Assembly: GCF_002157685.2 (NCBI RefSeq) | Contig: NZ_AP026738.1 | Location: forward strand, 4,092,001 to 4,156,000 | Origin: Comamonas thiooxydans | Lineage (GTDB): Bacteria; Pseudomonadota; Gammaproteobacteria; Burkholderiales; Burkholderiaceae_C | Reading direction: 5' to 3' | Length of the DNA: 64,000 nucleotides | Shown: in pieces, positions 35,510 to 45,660 of the stretch | Position numbering within the stretch: the stretch's first letter is position 1 | How the letters are laid out: every line of letters begins with the position of its first letter | The notes under the pieces: model-generated | What the model was told of the DNA's origin: nothing | Database searches by the model: none | Seen by the model: only the letters and a program-made list of their open reading frames with translations | Translations under genes and position numbers: made by a program

Positions 35510-36901
35510 CTAGCGTGCGTCACGGTCACGGCTGCGCGCATCGCGGCTGCGGGCATCACCGGCGGGATTGGGTACTACACGTACGTTGGCTGGAGCCGAA
35601 GCTGCGCCACCGGCAGCTGCATCACCCGACGCAGCGGGAGCAGCGGCGCTGCCACCCACGTTCTGCATGATCTTGTCCAGAGGCAGATACAGCAGATTGG
35701 AGCCCTGGCGCGACTCCACCAGAACCTTGGTCACGTTGGTGTAGACCTGCTGCATCGCATCGATGTAGAGACGGTCACGCGTGACCTGAGGAGCCTTCTG
35801 GTACTCGGAATACAGCGAACTGAAGCGTCCAGCATCACCCTGAGCCTGGGCCACGATCTTGGACTTGTAGGCAGCAGCCTCCTCACCCAGACGCGCCGCT
35901 GCACCTGCAGCACGAGGCACCACATCGTTGGCATAAGCCTGGGCCTCATTCTTGGCACGCTCACGCTCCTGACCAGCCTTGAGCACATCGTCAAACGAGG
36001 CTTGCACCTGCTCGGGTGGCCGCACGCCGCCTTGCTGCATATTGATGCCCACCACTTCAACGCCCACCTTGTAGCGGTCCAGAATGGACTGCATCAGATC
36101 GCGTACTCGCGGCGCGATCTGGTCACGCTCCTCAGCCAGAGCCGCGTCCATCCTCATCTTGCCGACGACTTCACGCACGGCGGACTCTGCCACCTGGATC
36201 ACGGCCTCGGAAGGACTGCGGCTTTCGAACAGCCAGGCTCGCGCATCGCTCAGACGGTACTGCACGGCAAACTTGATCTCGACGATGTTCTCGTCCTCGG
36301 TCAGCATTGCCGATTCACGCAGCCCCGTGCTGCGCACGATGTTGTCACTCCCCACCTCCGCGGAGCGAATCTGCGAAACATAGACCAGCTCATGCTTTTG
36401 AACGGGATAAGGCAAGCGCCAGTTGAAGCCCGCTCCCACGGTGCTCTTGTACTTGCCGAACTGCGTGATGACGGCCTGCTGGCCTTCCTGCACGATGAAA
36501 AAGCCCGTACCCAGCCAGATCAGCACGGCCACGCCGGCAATCAGGAAAATTCCTTTACCGGGGTTGAAAGGCTCGCCTGGCTGACCGCCGCTGCGACTGG
36601 GTGGCACACCACGGCCGTTGCCGGAGCCTCCACCGAACAGGCCGGAAAGCTTGCGGTTGAGATCACGCCATACCTCTTCCAGATCAGGCGGCTGGCCTTG
36701 CTGAGGAGAGGAAGGACGGGGTCGCTGCTCGGGAGCGGGCGGCATCGGAGGACGATCCCCTTCGGGTGCCGAGCTGTCCGGCTTGGAGCCATCTTCGTTG
36801 TTGTTGTCGCCACGACCCCAGCGCGGATCGTTCAAATTGAACATCCCGCGAATGCGTTGCGGCAGCACCGCCAGGCGATGGACGCGTTGTGAAAAATTCA
36901 T
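35510..36901 (-). CDS. hflK: HflK, FtsH-protease modulator
   Basis: A 463-residue SPFH-domain protein, partner of HflC. A hydrophilic Gly/Asn/Pro-rich N-terminus of ~120 residues comes first, then one transmembrane helix (IFLIAGVAVLIWLGTGFF) and the band-7 domain with EGQQAVITQFGKY. The C-terminal tail has RDARSRDRDAR repeats. The start may be 19 codons later. It lies downstream of hflX and upstream of hflC. Confidence 0.96.
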   Translation of the reverse strand: MNFSQRVHRLAVLPQRIRGMFNLNDPRWGRGDNNNEDGSKPDSSAPEGDRPPMPPAPEQRPRPSSPQQGQPPDLEEVWRDLNRKLSGLFGGGSGNGRGVPPSRSGGQPGEPFNPGKGIFLIAGVAVLIWLGTGFFIVQEGQQAVITQFGKYKSTVGAGFNWRLPYPVQKHELVYVSQIRSAEVGSDNIVRSTGLRESAMLTEDENIVEIKFAVQYRLSDARAWLFESRSPSEAVIQVAESAVREVVGKMRMDAALAEERDQIAPRVRDLMQSILDRYKVGVEVVGINMQQGGVRPPEQVQASFDDVLKAGQERERAKNEAQAYANDVVPRAAGAAARLGEEAAAYKSKIVAQAQGDAGRFSSLYSEYQKAPQVTRDRLYIDAMQQVYTNVTKVLVESRQGSNLLYLPLDKIMQNVGGSAAAPAASGDAAAGGAASAPANVRVVPNPAGDARSRDARSRDRDAR

Positions 36902-36972
36902 GCGAGACGTCTCTGTGTTTTCAAAAAGACATGGACCATGGCAAGCATTGTGCCCAATAGGAACGCAAGCCC

Positions 36973-38175
36973 CTAGTATTGCGCGTCGTCATCAGGGGAC
37001 ATCCAGTACCTATCGTCCTGCCCCTCGACTTCTTCGCGTGCCGCCTCTTCACGTACCTGCAAAACCCGGTCAGCCAACATCTGCCGCAGCTGCGCCAGCC
37101 CCTGCCCCGAGCGAGCACTGACAAACACACGCGGCACCGGCGTGCCATCGAGCTCATACATATCCTGCAGCATGGCAGGCTGACGCTCGGGCTCAATGGC
37201 ATCCAGCTTGTTGAAAACCAGAATCTGAGGCACATCATCGGCCCCGATTTCACCCAGAACTTTTTGGACTTGTTGTATTTGTTCGGGGAATCCGGGGTTC
37301 GATGCATCCACGACATGCAGCAGCAGATCGGCGTCAATCGCCTCCTGCAAGGTGGCCTGGAAAGCATCCACCAGACCGTGCGGCAAGTCACGAATAAAAC
37401 CGACGGTATCCGACAGGGAAACCGACTCCTCGGCCTCCGTCAGATACATCTGCCGGGTGGTGGTATCCAGCGTGGCAAACAGCTGATCTGCGGCATAGGC
37501 GCGAGCCTTCACCATGGCATTGAACAGCGTGGATTTGCCGGCATTGGTATAGCCAACCAGGGAAATATTGAAAACTTCGCGACGCGAGCGCTGACGCCTC
37601 TGCGTGGAACGCTGCTTCTTGACCTTTTTCAGGCGCTCCTTGGTGCGCTTGATGGCATCGTCAATCATGCGGCGGTCCAGCTCGATCTGCTTCTCACCGG
37701 GGCCGCCACGGCCACCGATACCGCCAGCCTGACGTTCCAGGTGACTCCAGCGGCGCACCAGGCGCGTGCTGATGTATTGCAGGCGAGCCAGCTCCACCTG
37801 CAGCTTGCCTTCATGGCTGCGTGCACGCTGGGCGAAGATTTCCAGAATCAGCATGGTCCGGTCGTTGACCGGCATCTGGATATGGCGCTCCAGATTGCGC
37901 TGCTGCGCCGGGCTCAGAGCCTGGTCGAACCAGACTTCCTTGGCGCCGTGCATCTGGGCCAGCATGCGGATCTCATCCGCCTTGCCACTGCCCACGAACA
38001 ACGCAGGATCGGGAGCTTTGCGCTTGCAGGTCAAGCGCGCCACGGGTTGCAAGCCAGCGGTCTGTGCCAGCAGGCCCAGCTCTTCCAGCTCGTCATCGAA
38101 ATGGGGAACACCAAAATCCACGCCCACCAGCAGCACTGGCGCAGACGCGGAACGTTCAAAGGATTCAGAACTCAA
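36973..38175 (-). CDS. hflX: ribosome-associated GTPase HflX
   Basis: A 400-residue OBG-HflX GTPase. The N-terminal HflX domain (about residues 15-200) contains FVGSGKADEI and a GGRGGPGEKQIELDRR segment. The G domain has G1 GYTNAGKST, G3 DTVGF and G4 NKLD. It splits stalled ribosomes. Its place between hfq and hflK matches E. coli-type hfq-hflX-hflK-hflC order. Confidence 0.97.
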   Translation of the reverse strand: MSSESFERSASAPVLLVGVDFGVPHFDDELEELGLLAQTAGLQPVARLTCKRKAPDPALFVGSGKADEIRMLAQMHGAKEVWFDQALSPAQQRNLERHIQMPVNDRTMLILEIFAQRARSHEGKLQVELARLQYISTRLVRRWSHLERQAGGIGGRGGPGEKQIELDRRMIDDAIKRTKERLKKVKKQRSTQRRQRSRREVFNISLVGYTNAGKSTLFNAMVKARAYAADQLFATLDTTTRQMYLTEAEESVSLSDTVGFIRDLPHGLVDAFQATLQEAIDADLLLHVVDASNPGFPEQIQQVQKVLGEIGADDVPQILVFNKLDAIEPERQPAMLQDMYELDGTPVPRVFVSARSGQGLAQLRQMLADRVLQVREEAAREEVEGQDDRYWMSPDDDAQY

Positions 38176-38237
38176 ATACCTGTCCCGTAGGGTAAGAGCC
38201 GCGCCGGACTAGCCGGCGGGCGTTGACGCAAGAAAGC

Positions 38238-38492
38238 TTAGGCAGCAGCGGCGTCGTTGTCAGCCGGAGTAGCGGCCGAGAAGTTCACGGCGCGACCGGG
38301 AACGATGGTGGAGATGGCGTGCTTGTATACCATCTGGGTCACAGTGTTGCGCAGAAGCACCACATATTGGTCGAACGACTCGATTTGGCCCTGCAGCTTG
38401 ATGCCGTTGACCAGATAGATGGAGACCGGCACATGTTCACGACGCAGTGCGTTCAGGAACGGATCTTGGAGGAGTTGACCTTTATTGCTCAC
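38238..38492 (-). CDS. hfq: RNA chaperone Hfq
   Basis: An 84-residue Sm-like protein forming a hexamer that pairs small RNAs with mRNAs. The Sm1 ([21 protein letters not shown]) and Sm2 motif with YKHAISTI are intact. The C-terminal tail is short and alanine-rich. It lies 104 bases after der and 62 bases before hflX. Confidence 0.98.
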   Translation of the reverse strand: MSNKGQLLQDPFLNALRREHVPVSIYLVNGIKLQGQIESFDQYVVLLRNTVTQMVYKHAISTIVPGRAVNFSAATPADNDAAAA

Positions 38493-38596
38493 GATATTCT
38501 CCGTGTTCGAAGAGTGTTGTTGTAAACCGACACATTACCACAGGGCCCAGGAAAAACAGCGAAAAGGGTTTTCCCGTAGGCACCAGCAGACAGCTA

Positions 38597-39937
38597 TTAA
38601 TCCTTGTCGGCGTAAGGATTATGGGAGGTTTTCAAGTCGATGCGCAACGGGGTGCCGACAAGATTGAACTCCTTGCGGAAACGACCTTCCAGAAAGCGCT
38701 TGTACGCATCGGTGACCAGTTCCAGCGAATTGCCGTGGATCACGATGATGGGCGGGTTCATGCCGCCCTGGTGGGCATAGCGCATCTTGGGACGATAGGC
38801 CCCCACCTTCTTGGGCGTCTGGAACTGGATCGACTCCATCAGAATGCGCGTCAGCACAGGAGTAGGCATCTTGCAGGTGGCTGCACGATGGGCCTGGATG
38901 ATGGATTTCCACAGCGGCTCTAGACCCTGGCGCTTTTGTGCCGAGATGAAGTGCAGCGGCGCAAACTTCAGGAAGGACAGGCGCGTCTCGATGGAGCGCT
39001 CCAGCATCTGACGCTGGTAGTCATCCACGGCATCCCATTTGTTGATGCCCAGCACGACCGAGCGACCGCTTTCCAGGATATAGCCCGCAATATGGGCGTC
39101 CTGGTCGGTCACGCCTTGCGTGGCGTCGATCAGCAGCAGCACGACGTTGGCGCCTTCGATGGCCTGCAGCGTCTTGACCACCGAGAATTTCTCGATGGCT
39201 TCAAATACCTTGCCCTTGCGGCGCAGACCGGCGGTGTCGATCAGCTCGAACTTCTGACCATTGCGCTCGAAAGGCACAGTGATCGCATCGCGCGTGGTGC
39301 CAGGCATGTCAAAAGCCACCAGGCGCTCTTCACCCAGCCAGGTATTGATCAGCGTGGACTTGCCGGCGTTGGGACGACCTGCCACCGCCAGACGCACGGG
39401 CTTCTGGTCTTCCTCGCCAAAGACCTCTTCTTCAGGCTCGGGCAGATTCAGCAGACCCAGAGCCGCATCCACCAGGCTGCGCACGCCCTGACCATGGGCT
39501 GCGGACACAGGCATGACCTCGCCGAGGCCCAGCTCATAGAACTCGGACAGGTGCACGCCGTCCTTCATGCCTTCGGCCTTGTTGGCCACCAGCATAGTGG
39601 GCTTGCCCAGACGGCGCAGGTAGTTGCTGATTTCGTGATCCTGACCGGACAGACCGGCGCGCGCATCCAGCACGAAGATCACGACATCGGCTTCCGCCAC
39701 GGCTTGTTGCGTCTGCTTGGCCATCTCCTTGAAGATGCCGCGCGATGCGTCCGGCTCGAAACCGCCCGTATCGATGACGATGTACTCATGCTTGCCCTGA
39801 CGGCCCTGGCCGTAATGGCGGTCACGCGTCAGCCCTGCAAAGTCGGCGACGATGGCATCCCTCGACTTCGTGAGTCGATTGAACAGCGTCGACTTGCCCA
39901 CATTGGGGCGCCCTACCAGGGCAATAACTGGCTTCAT
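38597..39937 (-). CDS. der: ribosome-assembly GTPase Der
   Basis: A 446-residue EngA/Der with two tandem G domains and a KH-like C-terminal domain, needed for 50S assembly. The first P-loop is GRPNVGKST and the second GRPNAGKST. The KH-like part ends the protein ([16 protein letters not shown]). It lies between bamB and hfq, an arrangement common in proteobacteria. Confidence 0.98.
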   Translation of the reverse strand: MKPVIALVGRPNVGKSTLFNRLTKSRDAIVADFAGLTRDRHYGQGRQGKHEYIVIDTGGFEPDASRGIFKEMAKQTQQAVAEADVVIFVLDARAGLSGQDHEISNYLRRLGKPTMLVANKAEGMKDGVHLSEFYELGLGEVMPVSAAHGQGVRSLVDAALGLLNLPEPEEEVFGEEDQKPVRLAVAGRPNAGKSTLINTWLGEERLVAFDMPGTTRDAITVPFERNGQKFELIDTAGLRRKGKVFEAIEKFSVVKTLQAIEGANVVLLLIDATQGVTDQDAHIAGYILESGRSVVLGINKWDAVDDYQRQMLERSIETRLSFLKFAPLHFISAQKRQGLEPLWKSIIQAHRAATCKMPTPVLTRILMESIQFQTPKKVGAYRPKMRYAHQGGMNPPIIVIHGNSLELVTDAYKRFLEGRFRKEFNLVGTPLRIDLKTSHNPYADKD

Positions 39938-39952
39938 TCCAAAAACAACCTA

Positions 39953-41128
39953 TCAATCCGGCTTGAAGCCATACACAGTTCCGCTTCGGCTGACGATCAC
40001 CAGGGTATTGGCGGCGACAACCGGGGAAGTGGCAACTCCTGCCTTGTCAGTTTCCAAACGGGCCAGTGCAGAGCCGTCTTCACGCGAGAGCATATGCACC
40101 GTCCCCAAATCATCGGCCAGCACCACGGAACGGCCCAGCACCAGAGGCGCCGTCAGCTTGCGGTACTGCAGCTTGTCGATGGACCACAGACGCTGACCGT
40201 CTGCACGATTCCAGGCCTGTACCGTGCCGTTGCCTTCCGCGCCAAACACGGCCTGCTCGTCGCCCGCCACGCCATCGCTACCCTTGGAGGTCTGCGTCCA
40301 GCGCACATTGGCCGTACTCACATCCACGCACCCTACCGAGGCCTGGAACGCACGTGCGCAGACACTGCTGCCCACACGGCTGACGGGACCGACCAGATCC
40401 ACCAGTCGCTCCACATCGTTGGTCCCGCGCGGTGCGGCCAGAGGAGCCATCCAGCGCACCGAGCCATTGTCAGGATCAACACCTGCCAGACGTCCGGACA
40501 CGCCTACCACCAGATTATTACCAACGGCCTGCAAAACGCCTGGCTGACGCAAAATAAGCGGTTCATTGCTGGGGCCTTCAACCGACCACAGCTCACGACC
40601 CGTATTGGCATCGAAGGCCGCCAGAGAACGGTCAGCCGCCATCACGAACACGCGGCCGCCAGCCACCAGAGGCGGCGTATAGACTGCGGCGGTCAGATTG
40701 TTCTTCCACAGCTGCTTGCCTTCGGCAAACACCATGAGCTGGTTGCTGCGTGTAACCACCGCTGTGCGCTGTCCGTCGCTGCCCACACCGGTGGTCAGCG
40801 GCTCGCCCGCACTGAACTTGCCCAACTGGCTGCCGGTATTGCCATCAAGCGTCGTAACGCTGCCATCCTTGGTGACCACGGTGACGGTATTGCCCTGCAC
40901 CAGCGCAGGCATGGCCAGAGGCACTTCGCTGCCCAGCTTGGCCGACCAGGCCTGATGCACCGCGATCTTGCCTGGATTGGGCCCCAGGTCCAGGGGCTTT
41001 GGCTTGTCCTTGCCGCCGAACATGGAGCAGGCAGCCAGCGACGCGGCCACCGCAGTCAGCACCAGCACACGGGCTGCGGATTGCGCTGCGGGGGCAGCGA
41101 ACTTCACTTGATGGGCAAAAGTCTTCAA
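39953..41128 (-). CDS. bamB: outer-membrane assembly lipoprotein BamB
   Basis: A 391-residue BamB, an outer-membrane lipoprotein of the BAM complex that inserts beta-barrel proteins. The signal peptide ends in the lipobox LAAC. The rest is an eight-blade PQQ-like beta-propeller, with repeats such as VTTLDGNTGSQLGKF and AAFDANTGRELWSVEG. It follows the YfgM-like gene by 2 bases and precedes der by 15, so the three are one transcript. Confidence 0.94.
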   Translation of the reverse strand: MKTFAHQVKFAAPAAQSAARVLVLTAVAASLAACSMFGGKDKPKPLDLGPNPGKIAVHQAWSAKLGSEVPLAMPALVQGNTVTVVTKDGSVTTLDGNTGSQLGKFSAGEPLTTGVGSDGQRTAVVTRSNQLMVFAEGKQLWKNNLTAAVYTPPLVAGGRVFVMAADRSLAAFDANTGRELWSVEGPSNEPLILRQPGVLQAVGNNLVVGVSGRLAGVDPDNGSVRWMAPLAAPRGTNDVERLVDLVGPVSRVGSSVCARAFQASVGCVDVSTANVRWTQTSKGSDGVAGDEQAVFGAEGNGTVQAWNRADGQRLWSIDKLQYRKLTAPLVLGRSVVLADDLGTVHMLSREDGSALARLETDKAGVATSPVVAANTLVIVSRSGTVYGFKPD

Positions 41129-41130
41129 GA

Positions 41131-41808
41131 TTATTTCTCCGACGGCGTTGTCTTGACCAGGGTCGCGGCTTCAGGAGCCACGCCCAGCGCATTCAGCTTG
41201 AATTCCACCAGATGACGGTAGTCCAGATCCTTGTCCAGAGCCTTGTAGGCAGCCTGGTACTGGGCAACCGCCTCAGTCTGCTTGCCCAGCGCCACATACA
41301 GATCGCCACGGCGATCAGCCTGCAGACCAACATAGGACTCGGGCATGGCCGCCTCAAGCACCTTCAGGCCTTCGTCATAGCTTTTTTGCTGCTCCAGCAC
41401 GGAAGACAGACGAATGCGGGCGAGGGCCTTGAAGCTTTCATCGCCCTTATCGGCCACCCAGTTCAGCTGAGCCTTGGCGTCATCGAGCTTGCCGGCATCC
41501 ACCGAGGCCTTGGCCATCAGCAAAGCCGTCTGGGCGGCCTGCGCCGTGCCCGCGTACTTGTCCCGCAGCTCGCTGAAAGCCTGGTCGGCGCGCGCCGCAT
41601 CCTTGGCCGTCAGCGCTTCGTCCACGGCAAACTCCAGGGCCGAGGCCTGGGTGGCCTGACGCTTTTGCCAGTACTGCCAGCCGTTCCAGCCGGCCAGTCC
41701 GAGAAAGACCACGACCAGCACGCTGGTGATCAGAGTTCCCCAGGAATTCCAGAAATGCTTGAGCTGCTCAATTTGCTCTTGTTCTTCAAGATCGAGATGA
41801 TTTGCCAT
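41131..41808 (-). CDS. YfgM-like tetratricopeptide membrane protein
   Basis: A 225-residue protein. An acidic N-terminus (DLEEQEQIEQLKHFW) is followed by a transmembrane helix (about residues 25-45) and a periplasmic helical domain with TPR-like repeats. E. coli YfgM is an inner-membrane partner of the SecYEG/PpiD chaperone system, and its gene sits beside bamB-der there too. Its stop is 2 bases before the bamB start. Confidence 0.92.
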   Translation of the reverse strand: MANHLDLEEQEQIEQLKHFWNSWGTLITSVLVVVFLGLAGWNGWQYWQKRQATQASALEFAVDEALTAKDAARADQAFSELRDKYAGTAQAAQTALLMAKASVDAGKLDDAKAQLNWVADKGDESFKALARIRLSSVLEQQKSYDEGLKVLEAAMPESYVGLQADRRGDLYVALGKQTEAVAQYQAAYKALDKDLDYRHLVEFKLNALGVAPEAATLVKTTPSEK

Positions 41809-41857
41809 GGCTACTTAGATTGGATGGAACGCTGGTCGGAAAACGAGGTGCGGAAAA

Positions 41858-43174
41858 TCAAACCGCCGATTTTAGGCTGCCGGCCCACAGGGCCACGTCC
41901 GCCAGAGCTTGCTGCACCTGCTGGCCTTCGCCGTCGCGCAGCGACTTCACAGTCACCTTGCCCTGGGCCAGCTCGTCGGAGCCGAAGATCAGGGCAAAGC
42001 GTGCACCCGAGCCATCGGCCTTCTTGAACTGGGACTTCATCGAGCCCATGCCCTCGGCCGAGCCGCCGGCCGCCGCATGCATCTGAACCGCCACACCGGC
42101 TGCACGCAGTTGCTGCACGGTCTTGAAGACCTGAGGCAGCACCGAGGCGTCGGGAATGATGGCGTAGACATCGGCTGCGGGCTGGGGAATCTCCACCCCC
42201 ACTTCCTTGAGCACTTCGAGCACGCGCTCCACGCCCATGCCCCAGCCCACGGCCGGAGCGGGCTTGCCGCCGATTTCCTCGATCAGATAGTCGTAACGAC
42301 CGCCGCCGCAGATCGTGCTCTGCGAACCCAGCTTGTCGGTAATGAATTCGAACACCGTGAGGTTGTAGTAGTCCATGCCGCGCACCAGACGCGGGTTCAG
42401 GCTCCACGCCACGTCGTTGGCATCCAGAATGTCCTGCACAGCCTTCAGATGCGCCTTGGATGCATCGCCCAGATAGTCCATCAGCCTGGGAGCTGCGTTG
42501 ACCATTTCCTGCATGGCAGGATTCTTGGTGTCCAGAACGCGCAGCGGATTGCTGTACATGCGGCGCTTGGCTTCCTCGTCCATCACCTCGGTGTGCTGCT
42601 CGAAGTAGGCAATCAACGCCTCGCGGTGGGTCTTGCGCTCCTCGGGCTGACCCAGGCTGTTGAGCTCCAGACGCACGCCTTCAATGCCCAGTTCTTTCCA
42701 AAGTTGAGCGGCCAGCAGAATCACTTCCGCATCCAGCTCGGGACCGGCAAAACCCAGGGCTTCCACACCGACCTGGTGGAACTGGCGATAGCGACCGCGC
42801 TGGGGCTTTTCGCGCCGAAACATCTGACCGATGTAGAACAGACGCTTGCCGCCTTCATACAGCAGATTGTTTTCCACCACCGAACGCACCACGCCGGCCG
42901 TACCTTCAGGACGCAGGGTCAGATGCTCGGCCTGGCCATGCTTATCCGCCCGGTCCTCAAAGGAGTACATCTCCTTTTCGACGATATCGGTCACCTCGCC
43001 CAGGCCGCGCACAAACAGGGCCGTGGGCTCGACGATGGGGGTGCGCATATTGCGATAGGCAAAGCGGCCCATCAGATCGCGCACCTTGGCTTCAAACCAC
43101 TCCCAACGCGCCGAATCGGGTGGGAGAATGTCGTTCATGCCTTTGACGGCGGTCAGTTTTTCGTTCTTGGCCAC
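41858..43174 (-). CDS. hisS: histidyl-tRNA synthetase
   Basis: A 438-residue class II aminoacyl-tRNA synthetase that charges tRNA-His. Class II motifs are present: motif 2 ([15 protein letters not shown]), the histidine-specific [13 protein letters not shown] (family RG.DYY), [11 protein letters not shown] and motif 3 [10 protein letters not shown]. The start chosen is GTG at 43174 (protein [12 protein letters not shown]...), the usual N-terminus; an ATG at 43228 would add 18 unusual residues. It lies 49 bases upstream of the YfgM-like gene. Confidence 0.96.
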   Translation of the reverse strand: MAKNEKLTAVKGMNDILPPDSARWEWFEAKVRDLMGRFAYRNMRTPIVEPTALFVRGLGEVTDIVEKEMYSFEDRADKHGQAEHLTLRPEGTAGVVRSVVENNLLYEGGKRLFYIGQMFRREKPQRGRYRQFHQVGVEALGFAGPELDAEVILLAAQLWKELGIEGVRLELNSLGQPEERKTHREALIAYFEQHTEVMDEEAKRRMYSNPLRVLDTKNPAMQEMVNAAPRLMDYLGDASKAHLKAVQDILDANDVAWSLNPRLVRGMDYYNLTVFEFITDKLGSQSTICGGGRYDYLIEEIGGKPAPAVGWGMGVERVLEVLKEVGVEIPQPAADVYAIIPDASVLPQVFKTVQQLRAAGVAVQMHAAAGGSAEGMGSMKSQFKKADGSGARFALIFGSDELAQGKVTVKSLRDGEGQQVQQALADVALWAGSLKSAV

Positions 43175-43206
43175 GTGAAGTCTCACACTTGGGCTACTAG
43201 CAAAAC

Positions 43207-43295
43207 AAGAGCATATTGCGCATGGCAATCATGCTCTTCAACTAGAAACCTAATTCAAATCCATACAGATAGTGCGCAAGCAGCTATCAATTCCA
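43207..43295. repeat. hairpin plus repeat copy between ispG and hisS
   Basis: At 43207-43238 the arms AAGAGCAT...ATGCTCTT and inner ATTGC...GCAAT form a hairpin of about 13 bp with a single bulge. Next, 43267-43287 reads GATAG...CTATC around GCGCAAGCAGCT, an exact 12-mer shared (inverted) with the thyA-folA repeat. It lies in the 199-base gap upstream of hisS. Confidence 0.55.
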
Positions 43296-43373
43296 AAGTC
43301 TTGGCTCGCTGGCATTGTGCCAGCAAGCGCAATCACCACCCGCATGCCGGGCCGCTGCAAGCGCTCGACTCGC

Positions 43374-44654
43374 TCAGGCCTTCTGGCCGTAGCGGCGCTG
43401 CACATATTCCAGCACCAGGGTCTGGAACTCCTCGGCGATATGCTCGCCGCGCAGCGTCAAGGCCTTCTCGCCATCAATGAAAACGGGCGCTGCTGGCGCT
43501 TCGCCATTGCCGGGCAGACTGATACCGATATCGGCATGCTTGCTCTCGCCGGGGCCGTTGACGATGCAACCCATCACGGCCACCTTCATGGCTTCCACGC
43601 CAGGGAACTGGGTGCGCCAGACCGGCATTTCACCGCGCAGGAAATCGTCAATCTTCTTGGCCAGTTCCTGGAAAGTGGTGCTGGTGGTGCGGCCGCAGCC
43701 CGGGCAGGCGGTGACACTGGGCACGAACACGCGCAGACCCAGGGCCTGCAGAATCTCGGAGGCCACCACGACCTCCTGCGTGCGCGCTTCACCCGGCTGG
43801 GGCGTGAGCGAGACGCGAATCGTGTCACCAATGCCCTCTTGCAGCAGCACCGACAGCGCAGCAGTGGATGCCACCGTGCCCTTGGTGCCCATGCCGGCCT
43901 CGGTCAGGCCCAGATGCAGTGCATAGTCGCAGCGGCGCGCCAGCTCTCGATAGACCGAAATCAGGTCCTGTACACCGCTGACCTTGCAGGACAGGATGAT
44001 GTTGTCGGGATTCAGCCCCATGTTCCTGGCCAGCTCGGCCGAGGTGATGGCCGAGGTGATCAGTGCCTCGTACATGACCTGGCGCGTTTCCCAGGGCTGG
44101 GCACGCTTGCTGTTCTGGTCCATCAGCTCGGCCATGATTTCCTGGTCGAGCGAGCCCCAGTTCACGCCGATGCGCACGGCCTTGTCGTACTTGGCGGCGA
44201 TCTCGATCATCTGGCCGAACTGCTTGTCCTTCTTGTCGCCCTTGCCCACGTTGCCGGGGTTGATGCGGTACTTGGACAGCGCCTGGGCGCAATCGGGATA
44301 GTCGGTCAGCAGGCGATGGCCGTTGTAGTGGAAGTCGCCCACCAGCGGCACGTACTCGCCCATGCGGTCGAGTTGCTCACGGATATAGGGCACGGCCGCC
44401 GCCGCCTCGGGCGTGTTCACCGTGATGCGCACCATCTCCGAGCCAGCCTGGGCCAGCTGGCGCACCTGGATGGCGGTTTCAACCGCATCCACGGTGTCGG
44501 TATTGGTCATGGACTGCACGCGCACGGGCGCATCGCCCCCCACGGTGACCACGTTGTTGCGCCACACCACCCGGGCCTGGCGCGATTTGCGCGGCAGCGG
44601 GCTGGCGATGGCTATCGCCTGGCTGAGCTGCTGCGAGCTTTGAGAATCTTGCAC
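43374..44654 (-). CDS. ispG: 4-hydroxy-3-methylbut-2-enyl diphosphate synthase
   Basis: A 426-residue IspG (GcpE), the [4Fe-4S] enzyme of the non-mevalonate isoprenoid pathway. The N-terminal TIM-barrel part has [16 protein letters not shown]. The cluster cysteines are in TACPGCGRT, with a later cysteine in [10 protein letters not shown]. The length fits the two-domain bacterial type with the longer insert seen in proteobacteria. It lies 19 bases after the RodZ-like gene. Confidence 0.97.
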   Translation of the reverse strand: MQDSQSSQQLSQAIAIASPLPRKSRQARVVWRNNVVTVGGDAPVRVQSMTNTDTVDAVETAIQVRQLAQAGSEMVRITVNTPEAAAAVPYIREQLDRMGEYVPLVGDFHYNGHRLLTDYPDCAQALSKYRINPGNVGKGDKKDKQFGQMIEIAAKYDKAVRIGVNWGSLDQEIMAELMDQNSKRAQPWETRQVMYEALITSAITSAELARNMGLNPDNIILSCKVSGVQDLISVYRELARRCDYALHLGLTEAGMGTKGTVASTAALSVLLQEGIGDTIRVSLTPQPGEARTQEVVVASEILQALGLRVFVPSVTACPGCGRTTSTTFQELAKKIDDFLRGEMPVWRTQFPGVEAMKVAVMGCIVNGPGESKHADIGISLPGNGEAPAAPVFIDGEKALTLRGEHIAEEFQTLVLEYVQRRYGQKA

Positions 44655-44673
44655 TCTTGTTTACCTCGAACGG

Positions 44674-45660
44674 TTACTTCACCTCGAAGCGAGCCACATT
44701 GTCGCGTGTGCTCGAGATATCGAAGGGTTCACCACGTACCGTCACCTGCGTGCCCTTGGCATTGCCCACAATCACCGACAGGGGCAACTGGCCTTCGGCA
44801 GTCGCAGTTTCATCCTTGGACAGGGTCTTCTCCAGCACCACCTTGCCGGCTCCATCCCTGACCTTGACCCAGGACTGGCCGGTATTCACCTTCAGCACCA
44901 GCAGGCCGGCAGCGCCGGTCACGGGCACAGCCGCCTCGGTTGCCGGGGCTGCGGTTTGGGCAGCTGCCACAGGTGCGGGAGCGCTTGCTGCAGCGCTGTC
45001 GCCTGGCATGCCGGCCGCAGCAGCAACCGACACAGGTTCTGTCACCGGCGCCGCAGGGACGGCAGAACTGCCCTGTGCGCCGCTCTCGGCCTGGGCAAGC
45101 GGTTCTGCAGCCGGAGCGCTCACCGCTGCCGCCTGGCCAGACTGGGCCTGAGCCGGCGCTGGCGCGCCTGCCCCATCGGCGCCGTCCACCATCTGCTGGA
45201 ATGGCACAAAGTACACGGCAGCGGCAGCCGCCAGCAGAATCAGAACGCCTGCCGCAATCTTGCGAGAGCTGCTGTTGCCGGAGTCCAGCGGTGTACCCGT
45301 GACCTTGAAGCTGCTGCGCACCTTGACGGTCTCGTTGATGCCAGGACCTGTTTTGGCAAGGCTTTTGATCTCGGTGCGTGGCAGCTTGGCCAGCACCGAT
45401 TCGGCATCGATATGCAAGGTCCGGCACATTCCCATGGCCAGAGCACGCATGAACACATGATCGGGAAAGGCCGCATAGTCATCGGCCTCCAGCGCTTCCA
45501 GCTTGTGCTGCGGCACCTTCAATGTCGCAGCCATCACGGGCAACTGCATCCTGGCTGCTTCCCGCGCCTGACGCAACAAGACCCCGGCCGTGGCCTGCCC
45601 CTGAGTTGGCACCTGCTCTTCGCTTTGCATAGTTTCCTCTTCCACCGCAGCCTCATTCAT
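44674..45660 (-). CDS. RodZ-like helix-turn-helix membrane protein
   Basis: A 328-residue protein of the RodZ type. A cytoplasmic HTH_25 domain (GVLLRQAREAARM to HKLEALEADDY) is followed by a charged linker, one transmembrane helix (AAGVLILLAAAAAVYFV), an Ala/Pro-rich periplasmic linker and a DUF4115 domain (LVLKVNTGQSWVKVRD...). RodZ anchors MreB in rod-shaped cells. The ATG at 45660 overlaps the pilus lipoprotein stop by 8 bases and has GGAG 7 bases before it. Downstream it leads into ispG, as in other proteobacteria. Confidence 0.9.
   Translation of the reverse strand: MNEAAVEEETMQSEEQVPTQGQATAGVLLRQAREAARMQLPVMAATLKVPQHKLEALEADDYAAFPDHVFMRALAMGMCRTLHIDAESVLAKLPRTEIKSLAKTGPGINETVKVRSSFKVTGTPLDSGNSSSRKIAAGVLILLAAAAAVYFVPFQQMVDGADGAGAPAPAQAQSGQAAAVSAPAAEPLAQAESGAQGSSAVPAAPVTEPVSVAAAAGMPGDSAAASAPAPVAAAQTAAPATEAAVPVTGAAGLLVLKVNTGQSWVKVRDGAGKVVLEKTLSKDETATAEGQLPLSVIVGNAKGTQVTVRGEPFDISSTRDNVARFEVK

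Noticed and set aside
39953..41128. Considering the bamB propeller as a PQQ-dependent dehydrogenase
   Set aside because: Lipobox, length, lack of PQQ catalytic residues and position beside the YfgM-like gene and der all point to BamB.
43175..43228. ATG start for hisS 18 codons upstream of the GTG
   Set aside because: The extra residues (Cys/Ser-rich) do not fit the HisS N-terminus, while the GTG start gives the normal one.
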